Assembly: GCA_020445255.1 (NCBI GenBank)
Contig: JAGRGY010000002.1
Location: 153,045 to 217,044 of the forward strand
Direction of reading: 5' to 3'
Origin: Gammaproteobacteria bacterium
GTDB lineage: Bacteria; Pseudomonadota; Gammaproteobacteria; Chromatiales; Chromatiaceae
DNA length: 64,000 nucleotides
Shown: positions 45,218-54,483 of the stretch, piece by piece
Numbering within the stretch: the stretch's first letter is position 1
How the letters are laid out: the number at the start of each line of letters is the position of its first letter
Program-made: the position numbers and the translations under genes
Notes under the pieces: generated by a model
What the model was told of the DNA's origin: nothing
What the model saw: the letters and a program-made list of their open reading frames with translations, nothing else
Databases searched by the model: none

Positions 45218-45796
45218 TCAAAAGAGTTCTATATCGTCAATATCTCCCTCTTGAACCCTTTCACGGATGCACTCGAGCGCCTGTTCGACAGTCGCGCCCT
45301 TAACCAGCGCCTCGAACATGTCCTGTTCTTCCTGCATGCTGTACTTGCTGCGAATCGTTCCCTGCAGCCCCTGCCACTCGTACGGATTGAACAGACGGTT
45401 CTTGTCCGCGACCAGTTGTGCCAGCGCCTCGAGCGCAAATCGTACGTGATCGATCCGCTGCGACAGACGATCGTAGAATTGAAAAGCGACGATACTCTGC
45501 TGGATTCCGGATTGAACCGAGGCGCAATGAGACAACACGGCACCCCTGGCATCGTCACCAAGCGCTTGCCCGGTCGCGTCCTGTACCACATTGGCGATTG
45601 CATCCACATTGTGCACCATGGCGGTGAACGAGCCGGTCAACGATTCCACCGAATCCTCACCTTCGTGCATTGCCATAGCGATCTGCGCAACGGCAAGGTT
45701 CAACATGCGGACCGTTTCGGACACCTGGCTCCAGTCGAGGTCGGGCGCCTGCGCGGTGGAAATGCTGAATGATCCGGTGTTGGTTTCGCCCTGCAT
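45218..45796 (-). CDS. CheZ-like chemotaxis phosphatase candidate
   Basis: A 192-residue, all-helical protein (start at 45796 after GAGGCAGGA; the ATG at 45829 is less likely). The segment A-F-Q-F-Y-D-R-L-S-Q-R-I (104-115) resembles the CheZ active site F-Q-D-L-T-G-Q, keeping Asp109 and Gln113 in D-x-x-x-Q spacing. The C-terminus G-D-I-D-D-I-E-L-F recalls the CheY-binding C-terminal helix of E. coli CheZ (V-D-D-L-L...F). Its place between STAS and cheR supports a chemotaxis role. The CheZ assignment is inference from motif and context; overall similarity is low. Confidence 0.6.
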   Translation of the reverse strand: MQGETNTGSFSISTAQAPDLDWSQVSETVRMLNLAVAQIAMAMHEGEDSVESLTGSFTAMVHNVDAIANVVQDATGQALGDDARGAVLSHCASVQSGIQQSIVAFQFYDRLSQRIDHVRFALEALAQLVADKNRLFNPYEWQGLQGTIRSKYSMQEEQDMFEALVKGATVEQALECIRERVQEGDIDDIELF

Positions 45797-45812
45797 GTTC
45801 GTATCCTGCCTC

Positions 45813-46214
45813 TCAGGCCACCTGACCACAGGGTTCGAAGCCGGCCATCCCGCTCAAACCCACCTGCTTCACCGCCGCACACATCACGGCGGACGGCGCG
45901 GACAGCGTGACGTCCACACCCTTCGCGGCCGCCGATTTCAGCACCGCGGCGACGAGCTGCAAGCCCGCCGTATCGATCGACTCCACGTCTTCCGCGGCTA
46001 TCGAAAACGGCACGTTCGCCATCAGATTTTTCAGCAGCAGTGCATGAATCTCGGCGACCTCCGCTATCGTCAGCGCAGGCGGCAGCCTGATTACCGAATC
46101 CGCGTTCGGCGTTGCACCCCGCTCCTCGCCGGCCCCCGAGCCCGTCGCAACAGACTCCGGGGATTCCGCATCCGCTGCCGCCTTGGCGGCCTCCGAGAGC
46201 GGATCATGCGACAT
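45813..46214 (-). CDS. STAS domain protein with acidic N-terminal extension
   Basis: A 133-residue protein: an Ala/Glu-rich disordered N-terminus (about 40 residues) and a STAS domain with V-E-S-I-D-T-A-G-L-Q-L-V, where Thr occupies the usual Ser position. Start at 46214 overlaps the end of parA by 11 bases. STAS proteins of this kind are often found in chemotaxis operons. Its partner is unknown. Confidence 0.82.
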   Translation of the reverse strand: MSHDPLSEAAKAAADAESPESVATGSGAGEERGATPNADSVIRLPPALTIAEVAEIHALLLKNLMANVPFSIAAEDVESIDTAGLQLVAAVLKSAAAKGVDVTLSAPSAVMCAAVKQVGLSGMAGFEPCGQVA

Positions 46215-46989
46215 TACTGGTTGCTTCTTCCTCATCTCTCACCACCCTGGAATCAAGTAGGTCCCTGATCAGCGCACGGTACTCGCGTGCCGACCGGCTG
46301 CTGTTCTGGTATTCGAAGATCGTCTCACCGGCGGCGGCGCACTCCGCCAGGATAGCCGCCTCGGTAATCGAGGTCGCAAGCAACTTGTCTGAGAAATGCT
46401 CGGACACGGTTCGGTAGACTTCCTGGGACAACCGCCGGCGTGGCGTGAAGCGGCTGAAATAGATTCTTTCATCGAAACGCGCCATGCACAGCGACCGCAT
46501 GCGCCGCAGCGTGAGCAACAGGCGGGCCAGCCCGGTGAGCGACAGGTAGTCACCCGCCACCGGAACCAACACGTCCGTGGCTGCGGCAATGGCGTTGGCA
46601 ACCAGCATGCCGGATGCCGGCCCACAGTCCATAACCACATAGGCATATGACTCATCGACCGCGGCAAGCGCATCACGCAACACGAACGCGCGCTCCGCCC
46701 CGCCCGATATCGCCTCGAAATCCACCAGCGCCGGCCCGGCGGTCACGAGATGCAAATCCTCCCGAATCTCATCCGCATGTTCGGCGATGCCGGTCGCGCC
46801 CAGCAGCACGCTGTCCATCCCTGGACGCGTGCTGTCATGCTCGCCGAGACAGTGCTGTAGATGCGCCTGCGGGTCGAGGTCGAGCAACAAGGTTGGAAAA
46901 CCGTCCAGCGACAACCCGTGACCAAGATTGGCAGCAGTCGTCGTCTTGCCGACGCCACCCTTCTGGTTGACCACCGCGATTATCCGCAT
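46204..46989 (-). CDS. ParA-like ATPase of the chemotaxis locus (ParC type)
   Basis: A 261-residue MinD/ParA ATPase. Deviant Walker A K-G-G-V-G-K-T-T-T, switch L-D-L-D-P-Q-A and V-V-M-D-C-G-P-A are intact. In Vibrio and Pseudomonas, ParC/ParP-type proteins in che operons place receptor arrays at the cell pole; the position here between cheW and STAS suggests the same role. It is not adjacent to ParB or an origin. Confidence 0.88.
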   Translation of the reverse strand: MRIIAVVNQKGGVGKTTTAANLGHGLSLDGFPTLLLDLDPQAHLQHCLGEHDSTRPGMDSVLLGATGIAEHADEIREDLHLVTAGPALVDFEAISGGAERAFVLRDALAAVDESYAYVVMDCGPASGMLVANAIAAATDVLVPVAGDYLSLTGLARLLLTLRRMRSLCMARFDERIYFSRFTPRRRLSQEVYRTVSEHFSDKLLATSITEAAILAECAAAGETIFEYQNSSRSAREYRALIRDLLDSRVVRDEEEATSNVA

Positions 46990-47044
46990 GACCTTGTCAG
47001 CCCCCGCGGAAAACGCCTACCGATCGATTCGTCCACCTGCCCGT

Positions 47045-47551
47045 TCATTCGTCCTCGGTTCCGTCGGATGCATAATCCAGCTCGATCGAGCCGAACAGCC
47101 TGTCCAGGTCGAGCAAAACGACCATCCCGCGCTCCAGCGACACCATTCCGCGCAGGTACTTCTGTGCCCCGCCACGCCCCATTCTGGGCGGTGGCTTCAT
47201 GTTGGAAGTGTCGACATCAAGGACGTCGGAAACACTGTCCACCACCGCGCCCACCAACTGTCGACCGCCGTCTTCCTTCTCAACGGCGACGACGATGACA
47301 ACCGTGGTGGTCGAATAGGCCGGCGCCGGCTGTCCAAAACGGATCCGCAGATCGATGATCGGCACGATGGTCCCGCGCATATCGAGGACCCCTTTGACGT
47401 AATCGCGGGAATCAGGTATCTCGCGCGCCTTCTCCCAGCCGCGGATCTCCTGAACACGCAGTATGTCGACGGCATAGTCATCGTCACCGATTCGAAAACT
47501 CAGGTATTGTCCCTTGTTCGAAATGTTGGCGGCTGAACGGTTTTCGTGCAC
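47045..47551 (-). CDS. cheW: chemotaxis coupling protein CheW (second copy)
   Basis: A 168-residue CheW: Y-L-S-F-R-I-G-D-D-D-Y-A-V-D-I-L-R-V-Q-E-I-R-G-W then V-L-D-M-R-G-T-I-V-P-I-I-D-L-R. It links CheA to receptors. It is 15 bases after the large receptor gene. A different CheW follows cheA at 50845-51354. Confidence 0.95.
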   Translation of the reverse strand: MHENRSAANISNKGQYLSFRIGDDDYAVDILRVQEIRGWEKAREIPDSRDYVKGVLDMRGTIVPIIDLRIRFGQPAPAYSTTTVVIVVAVEKEDGGRQLVGAVVDSVSDVLDVDTSNMKPPPRMGRGGAQKYLRGMVSLERGMVVLLDLDRLFGSIELDYASDGTEDE

Positions 47552-47566
47552 GATCGCTCTCCCGAA

Positions 47567-50500
47567 TCAATGTTCCACTTGGCGTTCTAGAGACTTGAGC
47601 AATCCGACAATCTCCGCCGATAGATCTTCCACCTCGACATAGCCTCTTTCCGCCTTGTCCGTCCGCCCCTCTTCCTTGAACTGGATGATGTTTCGGATGA
47701 GCGCGTGCAGCTTCTCGTGCTCCTTCTCGAGCTTCTGCATACCTTCCATTTCCCCGTACTTGCGAATGCCTTCGCTATAGAGCCATTTACCAAGCGCACA
47801 ATCACGGTGCGAAACGGCCTCCTCGTGAGTCAGGCTCTTTCTTCCGTCGAGAAAATCGCGGATTCTCTGACGCCACGCGAGATGGGCTGTGCGGGCGCCA
47901 AAAAAATCGAAGTCGGTGCTGCGTCCATGTACATGCTGGTGCGTCGTGTGCTGTTGCGATATCAGGTCCTCGATGTTTTCGGCAACTGCGAAGAATCCGA
48001 TTGTCTGCCGCATCGATTGCGCCTTTTCATATAGAGAAACCGAGGCAGCTGATGTCTGTTCGGCAAGCGCCGCATTCTGCTGCGTCATCTCGTCCATACT
48101 GGTGATGGCCTGGTTTACCTGATCGATGCCCGCCGCCTGTTCGGAACTGGCGGCAGCGATCTCGGCCACGATATCGCCGACCTTCTTGACGCCGGATACA
48201 ATCTCTTCGAGCGTCCCGCCCGACTCGTTGACGAGTTCCGCACCGGCCTGCACTTTTGACACCGAGTCGCTGATCAGGTCCTTGATCTCCTTGGCTGCCG
48301 CCGCTGACCTCGACGCGAGGTTGCGCACCTCGGTCGCCACGACGGCAAATCCGCGCCCCTGTTCACCCGCACGCGCTGCCTCCACCGAGGCATTCAGCGC
48401 GAGCAGGTTGGTCTGAAATGCGATTTCATCGATTACGCCGATGATCTCGGCGATCTTGTTCGACGAGGTATTGATCTGATCCATCGCCATCACGGCGCGA
48501 TTGACCACTTCGCCACCCTTCTCCGCGAGCTGTCGGGCATTCGTCGCCACCTGATTGGCCTGCTGGGCATTGTCGGCATTGTTGCGCACCGTGGATGTCA
48601 GCTGCTCCATGCTCGCCGCCGTCTCTTCCAGACTGGATGCCTGCTGCTCCGTACGCGACGACAGGTTTGAGTTGCCTGCTGAAATCTCGTTCGACGCGAC
48701 GTTGACCGAGTCGGTTGCCTCGCGCAGCTCGGAGACGGTGTTGGAGATGTGCGTCAGCGTGTCGTTGAGATTGTCGCGGATCCGTCCGAACTCGCCCTGA
48801 TAGGCACCGATCAGGGGCCTGGAAAGATCCCCTTTCGCCATCGCACTGAGTGAATCGGACAATCCCTGGAAGATGCTCTCGAGGTCATCCAGCAGCGCAT
48901 TGAATCCAATCGCGAGATGCCTGAAGAATCCGGCCTTGCCGTCCATGCCGATACGCCCACCCAGGTCACCGGATCGCGCGGCGGCAACGATCGACTCCAC
49001 CTCGTCTTCCATCTGCATTTCAGTTGTGCGGTCCACCCACTGCGTGACTCGACCCTGGTACTCGCCATTGGCGTCATAGACCGGGCCTGCCACGAGGTGC
49101 ATGATCCGTCCGGCGATCCGACCGTCGATCTCGGTGATGCTGCGCAGCTCCTTGCGGTACGCTGTCGCCAGTTCGCCATCGGGCAGGTAGTCGGACAGGG
49201 AACGCCCGATCAGCCGGTCGACGGCGAAATCCGGGTGCGTGTTGCGCCACTCGCTCTCCATCTTCGTGAACAGTTCGCGTGCGGCACCATTCATGTAGAT
49301 GAGGTGATTGCTGCCATCGGACACGGTGGTCGCCGTGTTCGAGCTGTCGAGCGCCAGTTTGATGCGGAGATTCTCGGTGGCCTGCTGCTGCTGCTCAGCA
49401 CGATGTTCGGCCTCTGCTCGTTCAGCGTTGCGCTGCGCCGTGAGGTCGGCCCACTCGACGACGGTACCCAGACGCTCGCCGTCCCTGTTTACGACCGGGT
49501 TGGCGATGATGCGCAGAAAACGCTGGCCCAACTCCAACTCGGCAGTGTGCGTCGAGGTCAGGCTGGTAAGCAGGCGGCGCTGATGCGAGGGATCCTTGTG
49601 GAAGACGTCGATATTCGAACCCATGATCGCATCGGCGCGGAATCCGGGTATGTGCTCGCGCAGATCTGCCTCGGCATCTTTCATGAGCTCGAGTACCGAG
49701 TCGTTCATGTAGATGACGTTGTTTTCGGCATCCGCCATCATGACATTCGTCGAAGCGCAATTCAGCGCGGTCTGCACACGCGCGGTCTCGTTGGCACGGC
49801 GCTGTGCATCGGTCACTTCGAAACCCAGCTTTATCTGGGTGGAACGTATCGCCTGCTGGATCACCCCTACCGAGCCGGATTCGCCCGCCTCGGACCAGTC
49901 GAAGTATTCGCCGGACACGAACTGTCTCAGCTTCGCGGCCGCCACGGTAATCGGTCGGGCCACGCGCTGCATGACCGTATAACCGGTGAACACTGTTGCA
50001 GCGAACGAGGCGACCAGCAGCGCCACGGTCAGCGCAGGAGCGACACCCGACCAGGCGAGTATCGCTGCAATGAGGACCGGCAACGAGATCGCCATGCTGC
50101 CGAATACCACCAGACGTTCGAGTGACCAAAATCTGTCGGCGGCCAGCGATGAGGGAATGGAGGCGCTTCCGGCGCGCGCATCCGCATAGAGCTTTTCAGC
50201 GAATTGCTTCTCGGCGGCCGTGGGCTCGGTACGCACCGACATGTATTCGACTTCGCCGTTCGCCAGTGGGACCGGCGTCACGTTGGCGCGCACCCAGTAG
50301 TAGTCACCGCTCTTTGCCCGGTTCTTCACGATACCCGTCCACGTGCGCCCGGCGTGCACCGTATCCCACAGGTCCTTGAACGCCTCGGGCGGCATGTCCG
50401 GGTGTCGTACCAGGTTGTGGTTCCTGCCGACGAGTTCCGCTTCGGAAAAGCCGCTGATCGCAACGAACGCCGGGTTCGCGTAGGTGATGATGCCCTTTCG

Positions 50501-50575
50501 ATCGGTCTTGGACACGAGAATGGTGTCCTTCGGAAACGGGACCTCTCGGTCGGTGACTGGCTCGTTGATCTTCAT
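47567..50575 (-). CDS. multi-PAS methyl-accepting chemotaxis protein with CZB domain
   Basis: A 1002-residue receptor. It starts with an Aer-type PAS domain (about 20-125; N-L-V-R-H-P-D-M-P), then two membrane helices (about 155-205), two more PAS-like domains (about 265-375 and 405-530), a HAMP-like linker and the methyl-accepting tip ([15 protein letters not shown]). It ends in a C-terminal CZB zinc-binding domain ([20 protein letters not shown]; 910-980). It likely senses redox state or energy and zinc-linked oxidants. A sigma-28 promoter lies 82 bases upstream. Confidence 0.93.
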   Translation of the reverse strand: MKINEPVTDREVPFPKDTILVSKTDRKGIITYANPAFVAISGFSEAELVGRNHNLVRHPDMPPEAFKDLWDTVHAGRTWTGIVKNRAKSGDYYWVRANVTPVPLANGEVEYMSVRTEPTAAEKQFAEKLYADARAGSASIPSSLAADRFWSLERLVVFGSMAISLPVLIAAILAWSGVAPALTVALLVASFAATVFTGYTVMQRVARPITVAAAKLRQFVSGEYFDWSEAGESGSVGVIQQAIRSTQIKLGFEVTDAQRRANETARVQTALNCASTNVMMADAENNVIYMNDSVLELMKDAEADLREHIPGFRADAIMGSNIDVFHKDPSHQRRLLTSLTSTHTAELELGQRFLRIIANPVVNRDGERLGTVVEWADLTAQRNAERAEAEHRAEQQQQATENLRIKLALDSSNTATTVSDGSNHLIYMNGAARELFTKMESEWRNTHPDFAVDRLIGRSLSDYLPDGELATAYRKELRSITEIDGRIAGRIMHLVAGPVYDANGEYQGRVTQWVDRTTEMQMEDEVESIVAAARSGDLGGRIGMDGKAGFFRHLAIGFNALLDDLESIFQGLSDSLSAMAKGDLSRPLIGAYQGEFGRIRDNLNDTLTHISNTVSELREATDSVNVASNEISAGNSNLSSRTEQQASSLEETAASMEQLTSTVRNNADNAQQANQVATNARQLAEKGGEVVNRAVMAMDQINTSSNKIAEIIGVIDEIAFQTNLLALNASVEAARAGEQGRGFAVVATEVRNLASRSAAAAKEIKDLISDSVSKVQAGAELVNESGGTLEEIVSGVKKVGDIVAEIAAASSEQAAGIDQVNQAITSMDEMTQQNAALAEQTSAASVSLYEKAQSMRQTIGFFAVAENIEDLISQQHTTHQHVHGRSTDFDFFGARTAHLAWRQRIRDFLDGRKSLTHEEAVSHRDCALGKWLYSEGIRKYGEMEGMQKLEKEHEKLHALIRNIIQFKEEGRTDKAERGYVEVEDLSAEIVGLLKSLERQVEH

Positions 50576-50663
50576 TTCCTACCCCGTGGATTGCGATGCG
50601 GTGTCCTGGCCATGGCAGCGGCGGATTGAAGTCCGGTCATCCAGCGGACTCCATCAGGCTGTG

Positions 50664-50690
50664 TCATCGGCCGATCGGAGATTGACTTGA
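50664..50690 (-). promoter_or_regulatory. sigma-28 (FliA) promoter before the large receptor gene
   Basis: On the minus strand TCAAGTCA, an 11-base spacer and GCCGATGA match the FliA consensus at 5/8 and 7/8 positions. Predicted transcript start near 50657, 82 bases before the ATG. It lies in the 270-base gap after cheW. Confidence 0.72.
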
Positions 50691-50844
50691 GATGGTGGCG
50701 GGGGGCCGTCGCGCCTGCTGGCACTACTGATTCGACGGACGGTAAGTCACCGTTCGAGACGAGAATCGGGGACGCTTCGCAGATGCAGGAATCTATCAGG
50801 CAACGCGCGCATTGTGTGCCTGACGCGCTCGGCGCTCGCCGCGC

Positions 50845-51354
50845 TCAGCCGGCTTCCGCGCCGGTGTCGTCACCGCGGTGCTCGTGCAGGGAGGCGACAT
50901 CCAGCAGCATCACCATATTGCCGTCCTGATTCACGAGACCGACGATGTTTTCCGTCGGGACGTTGGCACCGAAATCGGGCGTGCTGATGACGTCGTTGTC
51001 CTGCGCCACCAGCACGTCGGACACGGCATCCACGACCAGGCCAAGTGAACGCTCGGCCACCTTGCCCGCAGCCCGTACGACGATGACCACGGTTTCCTTG
51101 GTGTAAGGCTCGGCGTGCAGCTTGAACCGCGACCGCAGGTCGAGCACCGGGACGATCGTCCCGCGAAGATTGATGACGCCCTTGACGTATTCGGGCGCAT
51201 TCGGGATGCGGGTCACGTGCTCCCAGCCCCGGATCTCCTGTACCTGGAGGATATTCAACCCATATTGCTCGCCGGCAAGCATGAACGTCAGGTACTGCGT
51301 ACCGATGGCTTCGACCGTGTCGGGCATCGGCGCCGCGCTGAGTTCTGTCGACAT
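50845..51354 (-). CDS. cheW: chemotaxis coupling protein CheW (first copy)
   Basis: A 169-residue CheW: Q-Y-L-T-F-M-L-A-G-E-Q-Y-G-L-N-I-L-Q-V-Q-E-I-R-G-W, V-I-N-L-R-G-T-I-V-P-V-L-D-L-R and a C-terminal acidic tail. It lies 14 bases after cheA. It differs from the second copy mainly at both ends. Confidence 0.96.
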   Translation of the reverse strand: MSTELSAAPMPDTVEAIGTQYLTFMLAGEQYGLNILQVQEIRGWEHVTRIPNAPEYVKGVINLRGTIVPVLDLRSRFKLHAEPYTKETVVIVVRAAGKVAERSLGLVVDAVSDVLVAQDNDVISTPDFGANVPTENIVGLVNQDGNMVMLLDVASLHEHRGDDTGAEAG

Positions 51355-51368
51355 ACCTGTTTCCTCGC

Positions 51369-53492
51369 TCAGCCGACCGACGCCATCGCGTGCATCGCTC
51401 GACCACCTTGCTGCTTGGCAAGGCGCATCAGGCCAGGGATGTCGATGATCAATGCGACCGATCCGTCTCCCAGAATCGTTGCGCCCGAAATACCCTCGAC
51501 CTTGCGATAGTTGGCCTCAAGCGATTTGATGACGACCTGCTGCTGTCCCAAGAGGTCGTCGACGAACAGCCCGCATTTTCGTCCTTCACCTTCGACCACG
51601 ACCAGGATGCCGTCGGTCAGGTCCCTCGCGTCGTGCCCTTCGATGCCGAATACCTCGTGCATCCGAACGATCGGCAGATATTCGTCGCGGAGCCGGAACG
51701 TTTCCCCGCGACCCGCAACCTTGTTCAGCATCGACTTGTCGATCTGGATGGATTCGATGATCGATACCAGCGGAACGATGTAGGTTTCGTCGCCGATGCG
51801 AATTGTCTGGCCGTCAAGAATGGCAAGCGTCAGCGGAAGACGCACGATAATGGCGCTGCCGCGACCCGGCGTCGACTCGATTTCGATGGCGCCGCCCAGT
51901 TCGTTGATGTTGCGGCGGACGACATCCATACCCACGCCGCGCCCGGATACATCACTGACCTGCTCAGCGGTCGAAAACCCAGGCTGAAAGATCAAGTCGT
52001 AGATCTCTTTGTCGCTGGGGTGTTCCTCGGGCTTCACCAGCCCCCGCTCAACGGCCTTCGCGAGTATCTTGTCACGCGGCAGGCCGCGGCCATCGTCGCG
52101 GATCTCGATCACGATGTTACCGCCGCGATGCGAGGCACCGAGGTAGACCGTGCCTGTCTCAGGTTTGCCGGCCGCAACGCGCTCCTCCGGCTTCTCGATG
52201 CCGTGGTCGAGGCTGTTGCGGACGAGGTGAACGAGCGGGTCGCCGATCTTCTCGATGACCGTCTTGTCGACCTCGGTGTTCTCGCCGCTCATCTTCAGTT
52301 CGATCTTCTTGCCGAGCTTCTGACTCAGGTCATGAACGAGCCGCGGGAAGCGACTGAAGCTGAAGCTGATGGGCACCATGCGGATGCGCATCACGCTTTC
52401 CTGGAGTTCGCGCGTGTGCCGTTCGAGCTGGACGAGTCCTTCCCTCAAGCGGTCCACGCGGCTCATGTCGAATTCCTCGCCGAGCATCCCAAGCATCGAC
52501 TGGGTGATCACCAGCTCGCCGACCATGTTGATCAGCGTGTCGATCTTCTGGATGTCGACGCGTATCGAACTGGACGCCCCTGCACCGCCCGGCGCGACCT
52601 TGCGGCGCTCATCCGGCTGGCGACGTTCGGCCGACTCGCGGCGGTCGGCGGGGGCCGGCACCAGTGAGAGTCCGGGCGCGGTGGCGGCCGGTGTCGAGGG
52701 TACGCTGTCGGTGACATCCGACCCGGCGGTCTGTGCGGCGGGATCGTATCCTTCAGGCATGACCGGCACGATCGCGAAATCGCAGTCGTCTTCGACCCAC
52801 TCGAAAACATCGTCGATCAGCGCCTTGTCGATCGCATCGTGCAAGCGGAGGTTCCAGGACAGGTAGCTGTCTTCCGGTTCATATTCCTCGAATTCGGGAA
52901 GACCGTCCGCATCGCATTCGGCGGTCAGCTCGCCCAAGGAGGCGAGTTCGCGGATGATTCGCAGCGGATCATTTCCGGTGCGCATCAGGTGCTGGTGCGG
53001 ACGGAAGACGATTTTCCAGGCGATCGGCGATACGTCGCCTGCCGACGTGGAACCGGCGACCTCGACCGGTGCAGCCGCCGTGGCGCCTGGTGCATCGCCG
53101 TCCCTGTCGGCAAGCACGTGATCGAGCTCGGCGCGCTGGGCCCGGACGCGGTCCTCATCGGGCGTTCCACCGTCGCGCGCAGCGATCAGCATGTCACGCA
53201 AAACGTCGACGGACTGCAACAGCACGTTGATGCCGTGTTCGGTTGCCTGCCTGCGGCCGTCGCGCATCTCGTCGAGGAGCGTCTCCATCACGTGCGTGAA
53301 TTCGGAGACGTTCATGAAACCGAACGTGCCGCTGCCGCCCTTGATCGAATGCGCGGCGCGGAAGATCGCATTGATCTCCTCTGCATCGACTGCACCCGGA
53401 TCCATGTTCAATAGACCGGTTTCCATGATGTCCAGGCCCTCGAAACTCTCTTCGAAGAAGACCTGATGGAACTGGGCCATGTCGAAGGTCAT
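51369..53492 (-). CDS. cheA: chemotaxis histidine kinase CheA
   Basis: A 707-residue CheA. The P1 domain has phospho-accepting His48 in A-H-S-I-K-G-G-S-G. A P2-like region covers about 170-270 and a linker 275-320. Dimerisation P3 begins I-D-T-L-I-N-M-V-G-E-L-V. The P4 kinase has H-L-V-R-N-S-L-D-H-G-I-E, D-D-G-R-G-L and G-R-G-V-G-M-D-V-V. The P5 CheW-like domain ends the protein. It follows cheY after 34 bases. Confidence 0.97.
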   Translation of the reverse strand: MTFDMAQFHQVFFEESFEGLDIMETGLLNMDPGAVDAEEINAIFRAAHSIKGGSGTFGFMNVSEFTHVMETLLDEMRDGRRQATEHGINVLLQSVDVLRDMLIAARDGGTPDEDRVRAQRAELDHVLADRDGDAPGATAAAPVEVAGSTSAGDVSPIAWKIVFRPHQHLMRTGNDPLRIIRELASLGELTAECDADGLPEFEEYEPEDSYLSWNLRLHDAIDKALIDDVFEWVEDDCDFAIVPVMPEGYDPAAQTAGSDVTDSVPSTPAATAPGLSLVPAPADRRESAERRQPDERRKVAPGGAGASSSIRVDIQKIDTLINMVGELVITQSMLGMLGEEFDMSRVDRLREGLVQLERHTRELQESVMRIRMVPISFSFSRFPRLVHDLSQKLGKKIELKMSGENTEVDKTVIEKIGDPLVHLVRNSLDHGIEKPEERVAAGKPETGTVYLGASHRGGNIVIEIRDDGRGLPRDKILAKAVERGLVKPEEHPSDKEIYDLIFQPGFSTAEQVSDVSGRGVGMDVVRRNINELGGAIEIESTPGRGSAIIVRLPLTLAILDGQTIRIGDETYIVPLVSIIESIQIDKSMLNKVAGRGETFRLRDEYLPIVRMHEVFGIEGHDARDLTDGILVVVEGEGRKCGLFVDDLLGQQQVVIKSLEANYRKVEGISGATILGDGSVALIIDIPGLMRLAKQQGGRAMHAMASVG

Positions 53493-53526
53493 TCCGGCCC
53501 TCCTGGTGCGACCAGTTGATCGATGC

Positions 53527-53892
53527 TCAGCTGAGGACTTTCTTGACCGTGTTGAGCAACTGTTCCGGGTTGAAGGGTTTGACGATCCAGCCGGTGGCGC
53601 CCGCCGCCTTGCCCTCCTGTTTCTTCTCCGGGCTCGACTCGGTCGTCAACATCAGCAGCGGCGTGAACTTGTAGGAGGACAGCGCACGCAACTCGCGGAT
53701 CAGGGATATGCCATCCATGTTCGGCATGTTCACATCGGTGATGACCAGATTCACCGATCGGGTCTTGGCGATATTCAATGCCTGCACGCCGTCAGAGGCC
53801 TCGACGACGTCGTACCCGGCACCCTTGAGCGTGAAAGACACCATTTGGCGCATCGAGGCGGAATCGTCTACGGCCAGGATACTTGCTGCCAT
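53527..53892 (-). CDS. cheY: chemotaxis response regulator CheY
   Basis: A 121-residue single receiver domain with D-D-S, phospho-acceptor Asp53 in I-T-D-V-N-M-P-N-M-D-G, L-M-L-T-T-E and V-K-P-F. First gene of the locus, preceded by TAGGAG and, 120 bases upstream, a sigma-28 promoter. The order cheY-cheA-cheW is typical. Confidence 0.96.
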   Translation of the reverse strand: MAASILAVDDSASMRQMVSFTLKGAGYDVVEASDGVQALNIAKTRSVNLVITDVNMPNMDGISLIRELRALSSYKFTPLLMLTTESSPEKKQEGKAAGATGWIVKPFNPEQLLNTVKKVLS

Positions 53893-54013
53893 TGTCTAAA
53901 CTCCTAGTTGCGTGGCCGGCCCAGCAGAGAAATCCGGCGTCGCAGGGTCTGCGAAGATTCACCCGCTGGCGACCCCGGCACAGCGCCGGCACCCTGGGTG
54001 CGGTTCGAGGAGC

Positions 54014-54040
54014 GTATCGACGTTCGACAGGGAATCTTTA
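54014..54040 (-). promoter_or_regulatory. sigma-28 (FliA) promoter before cheY
   Basis: On the minus strand TAAAGATT, an 11-base spacer and GTCGATAC match the FliA consensus TAAAGTTT-N11-GCCGATAA at 7/8 and 6/8 positions. Predicted start near 54007 leaves a leader of about 115 bases. It occupies the 290-base gap between cheY and the TusE-like gene, where nothing else was seen. Confidence 0.8.
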
Positions 54041-54183
54041 GCGGCGCAGGGGACGTCGCAAACGCGCGGATAGCACCGCCCTGCGGGGGATCGATCCGAC
54101 GTGGAGGAGCGGCCGGGGCCGCCGATGACTATGACACAGGCAGCCGCCGGAAGACGGCCACTGCCCGGCGCCGGGGGCGGGAC

Positions 54184-54483
54184 TCAGACGCAGCCGGTCG
54201 GCTTCGGCAGACCACCGTACTTGGTGATCGGCTTCATGGGGCCGGTCTTCCACATCTTGAACATCTCTTTCTGGTCCTGCCCGAGGTACTTCGCGAACTT
54301 GCGGATCGGAGGCACGACATTCTCCTCGTCGTAGTATTCGCGCGCCCTCAGGATCTGGTCCCATTTCACGTCGTCGAGTTCGACGCCGTCGGCCTCCGCC
54401 ATGGCACGACCGATCTCAGGGGTCCAATCCGACATGCTTACGAGGTAGCCATCGCCATCGCGCTGTGGCAGTTGCATCGTCAT
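54184..54483 (-). CDS. TusE/DsrC-family sulfur-relay protein, single cysteine
   Basis: A 99-residue DsrC/TusE-like protein. The family C-terminus G-G-L-P-K-P-T-G-C-V carries the penultimate Cys that accepts persulfide. The second Cys of true DsrC, eleven residues earlier, is replaced by Thr, so it is TusE-like or a non-dsr DsrC homologue. Start 54483 follows AGGAG. No tusBCD or dsr gene is near. It may take part in tRNA thiolation or persulfide transfer. Confidence 0.9.
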   Translation of the reverse strand: MTMQLPQRDGDGYLVSMSDWTPEIGRAMAEADGVELDDVKWDQILRAREYYDEENVVPPIRKFAKYLGQDQKEMFKMWKTGPMKPITKYGGLPKPTGCV

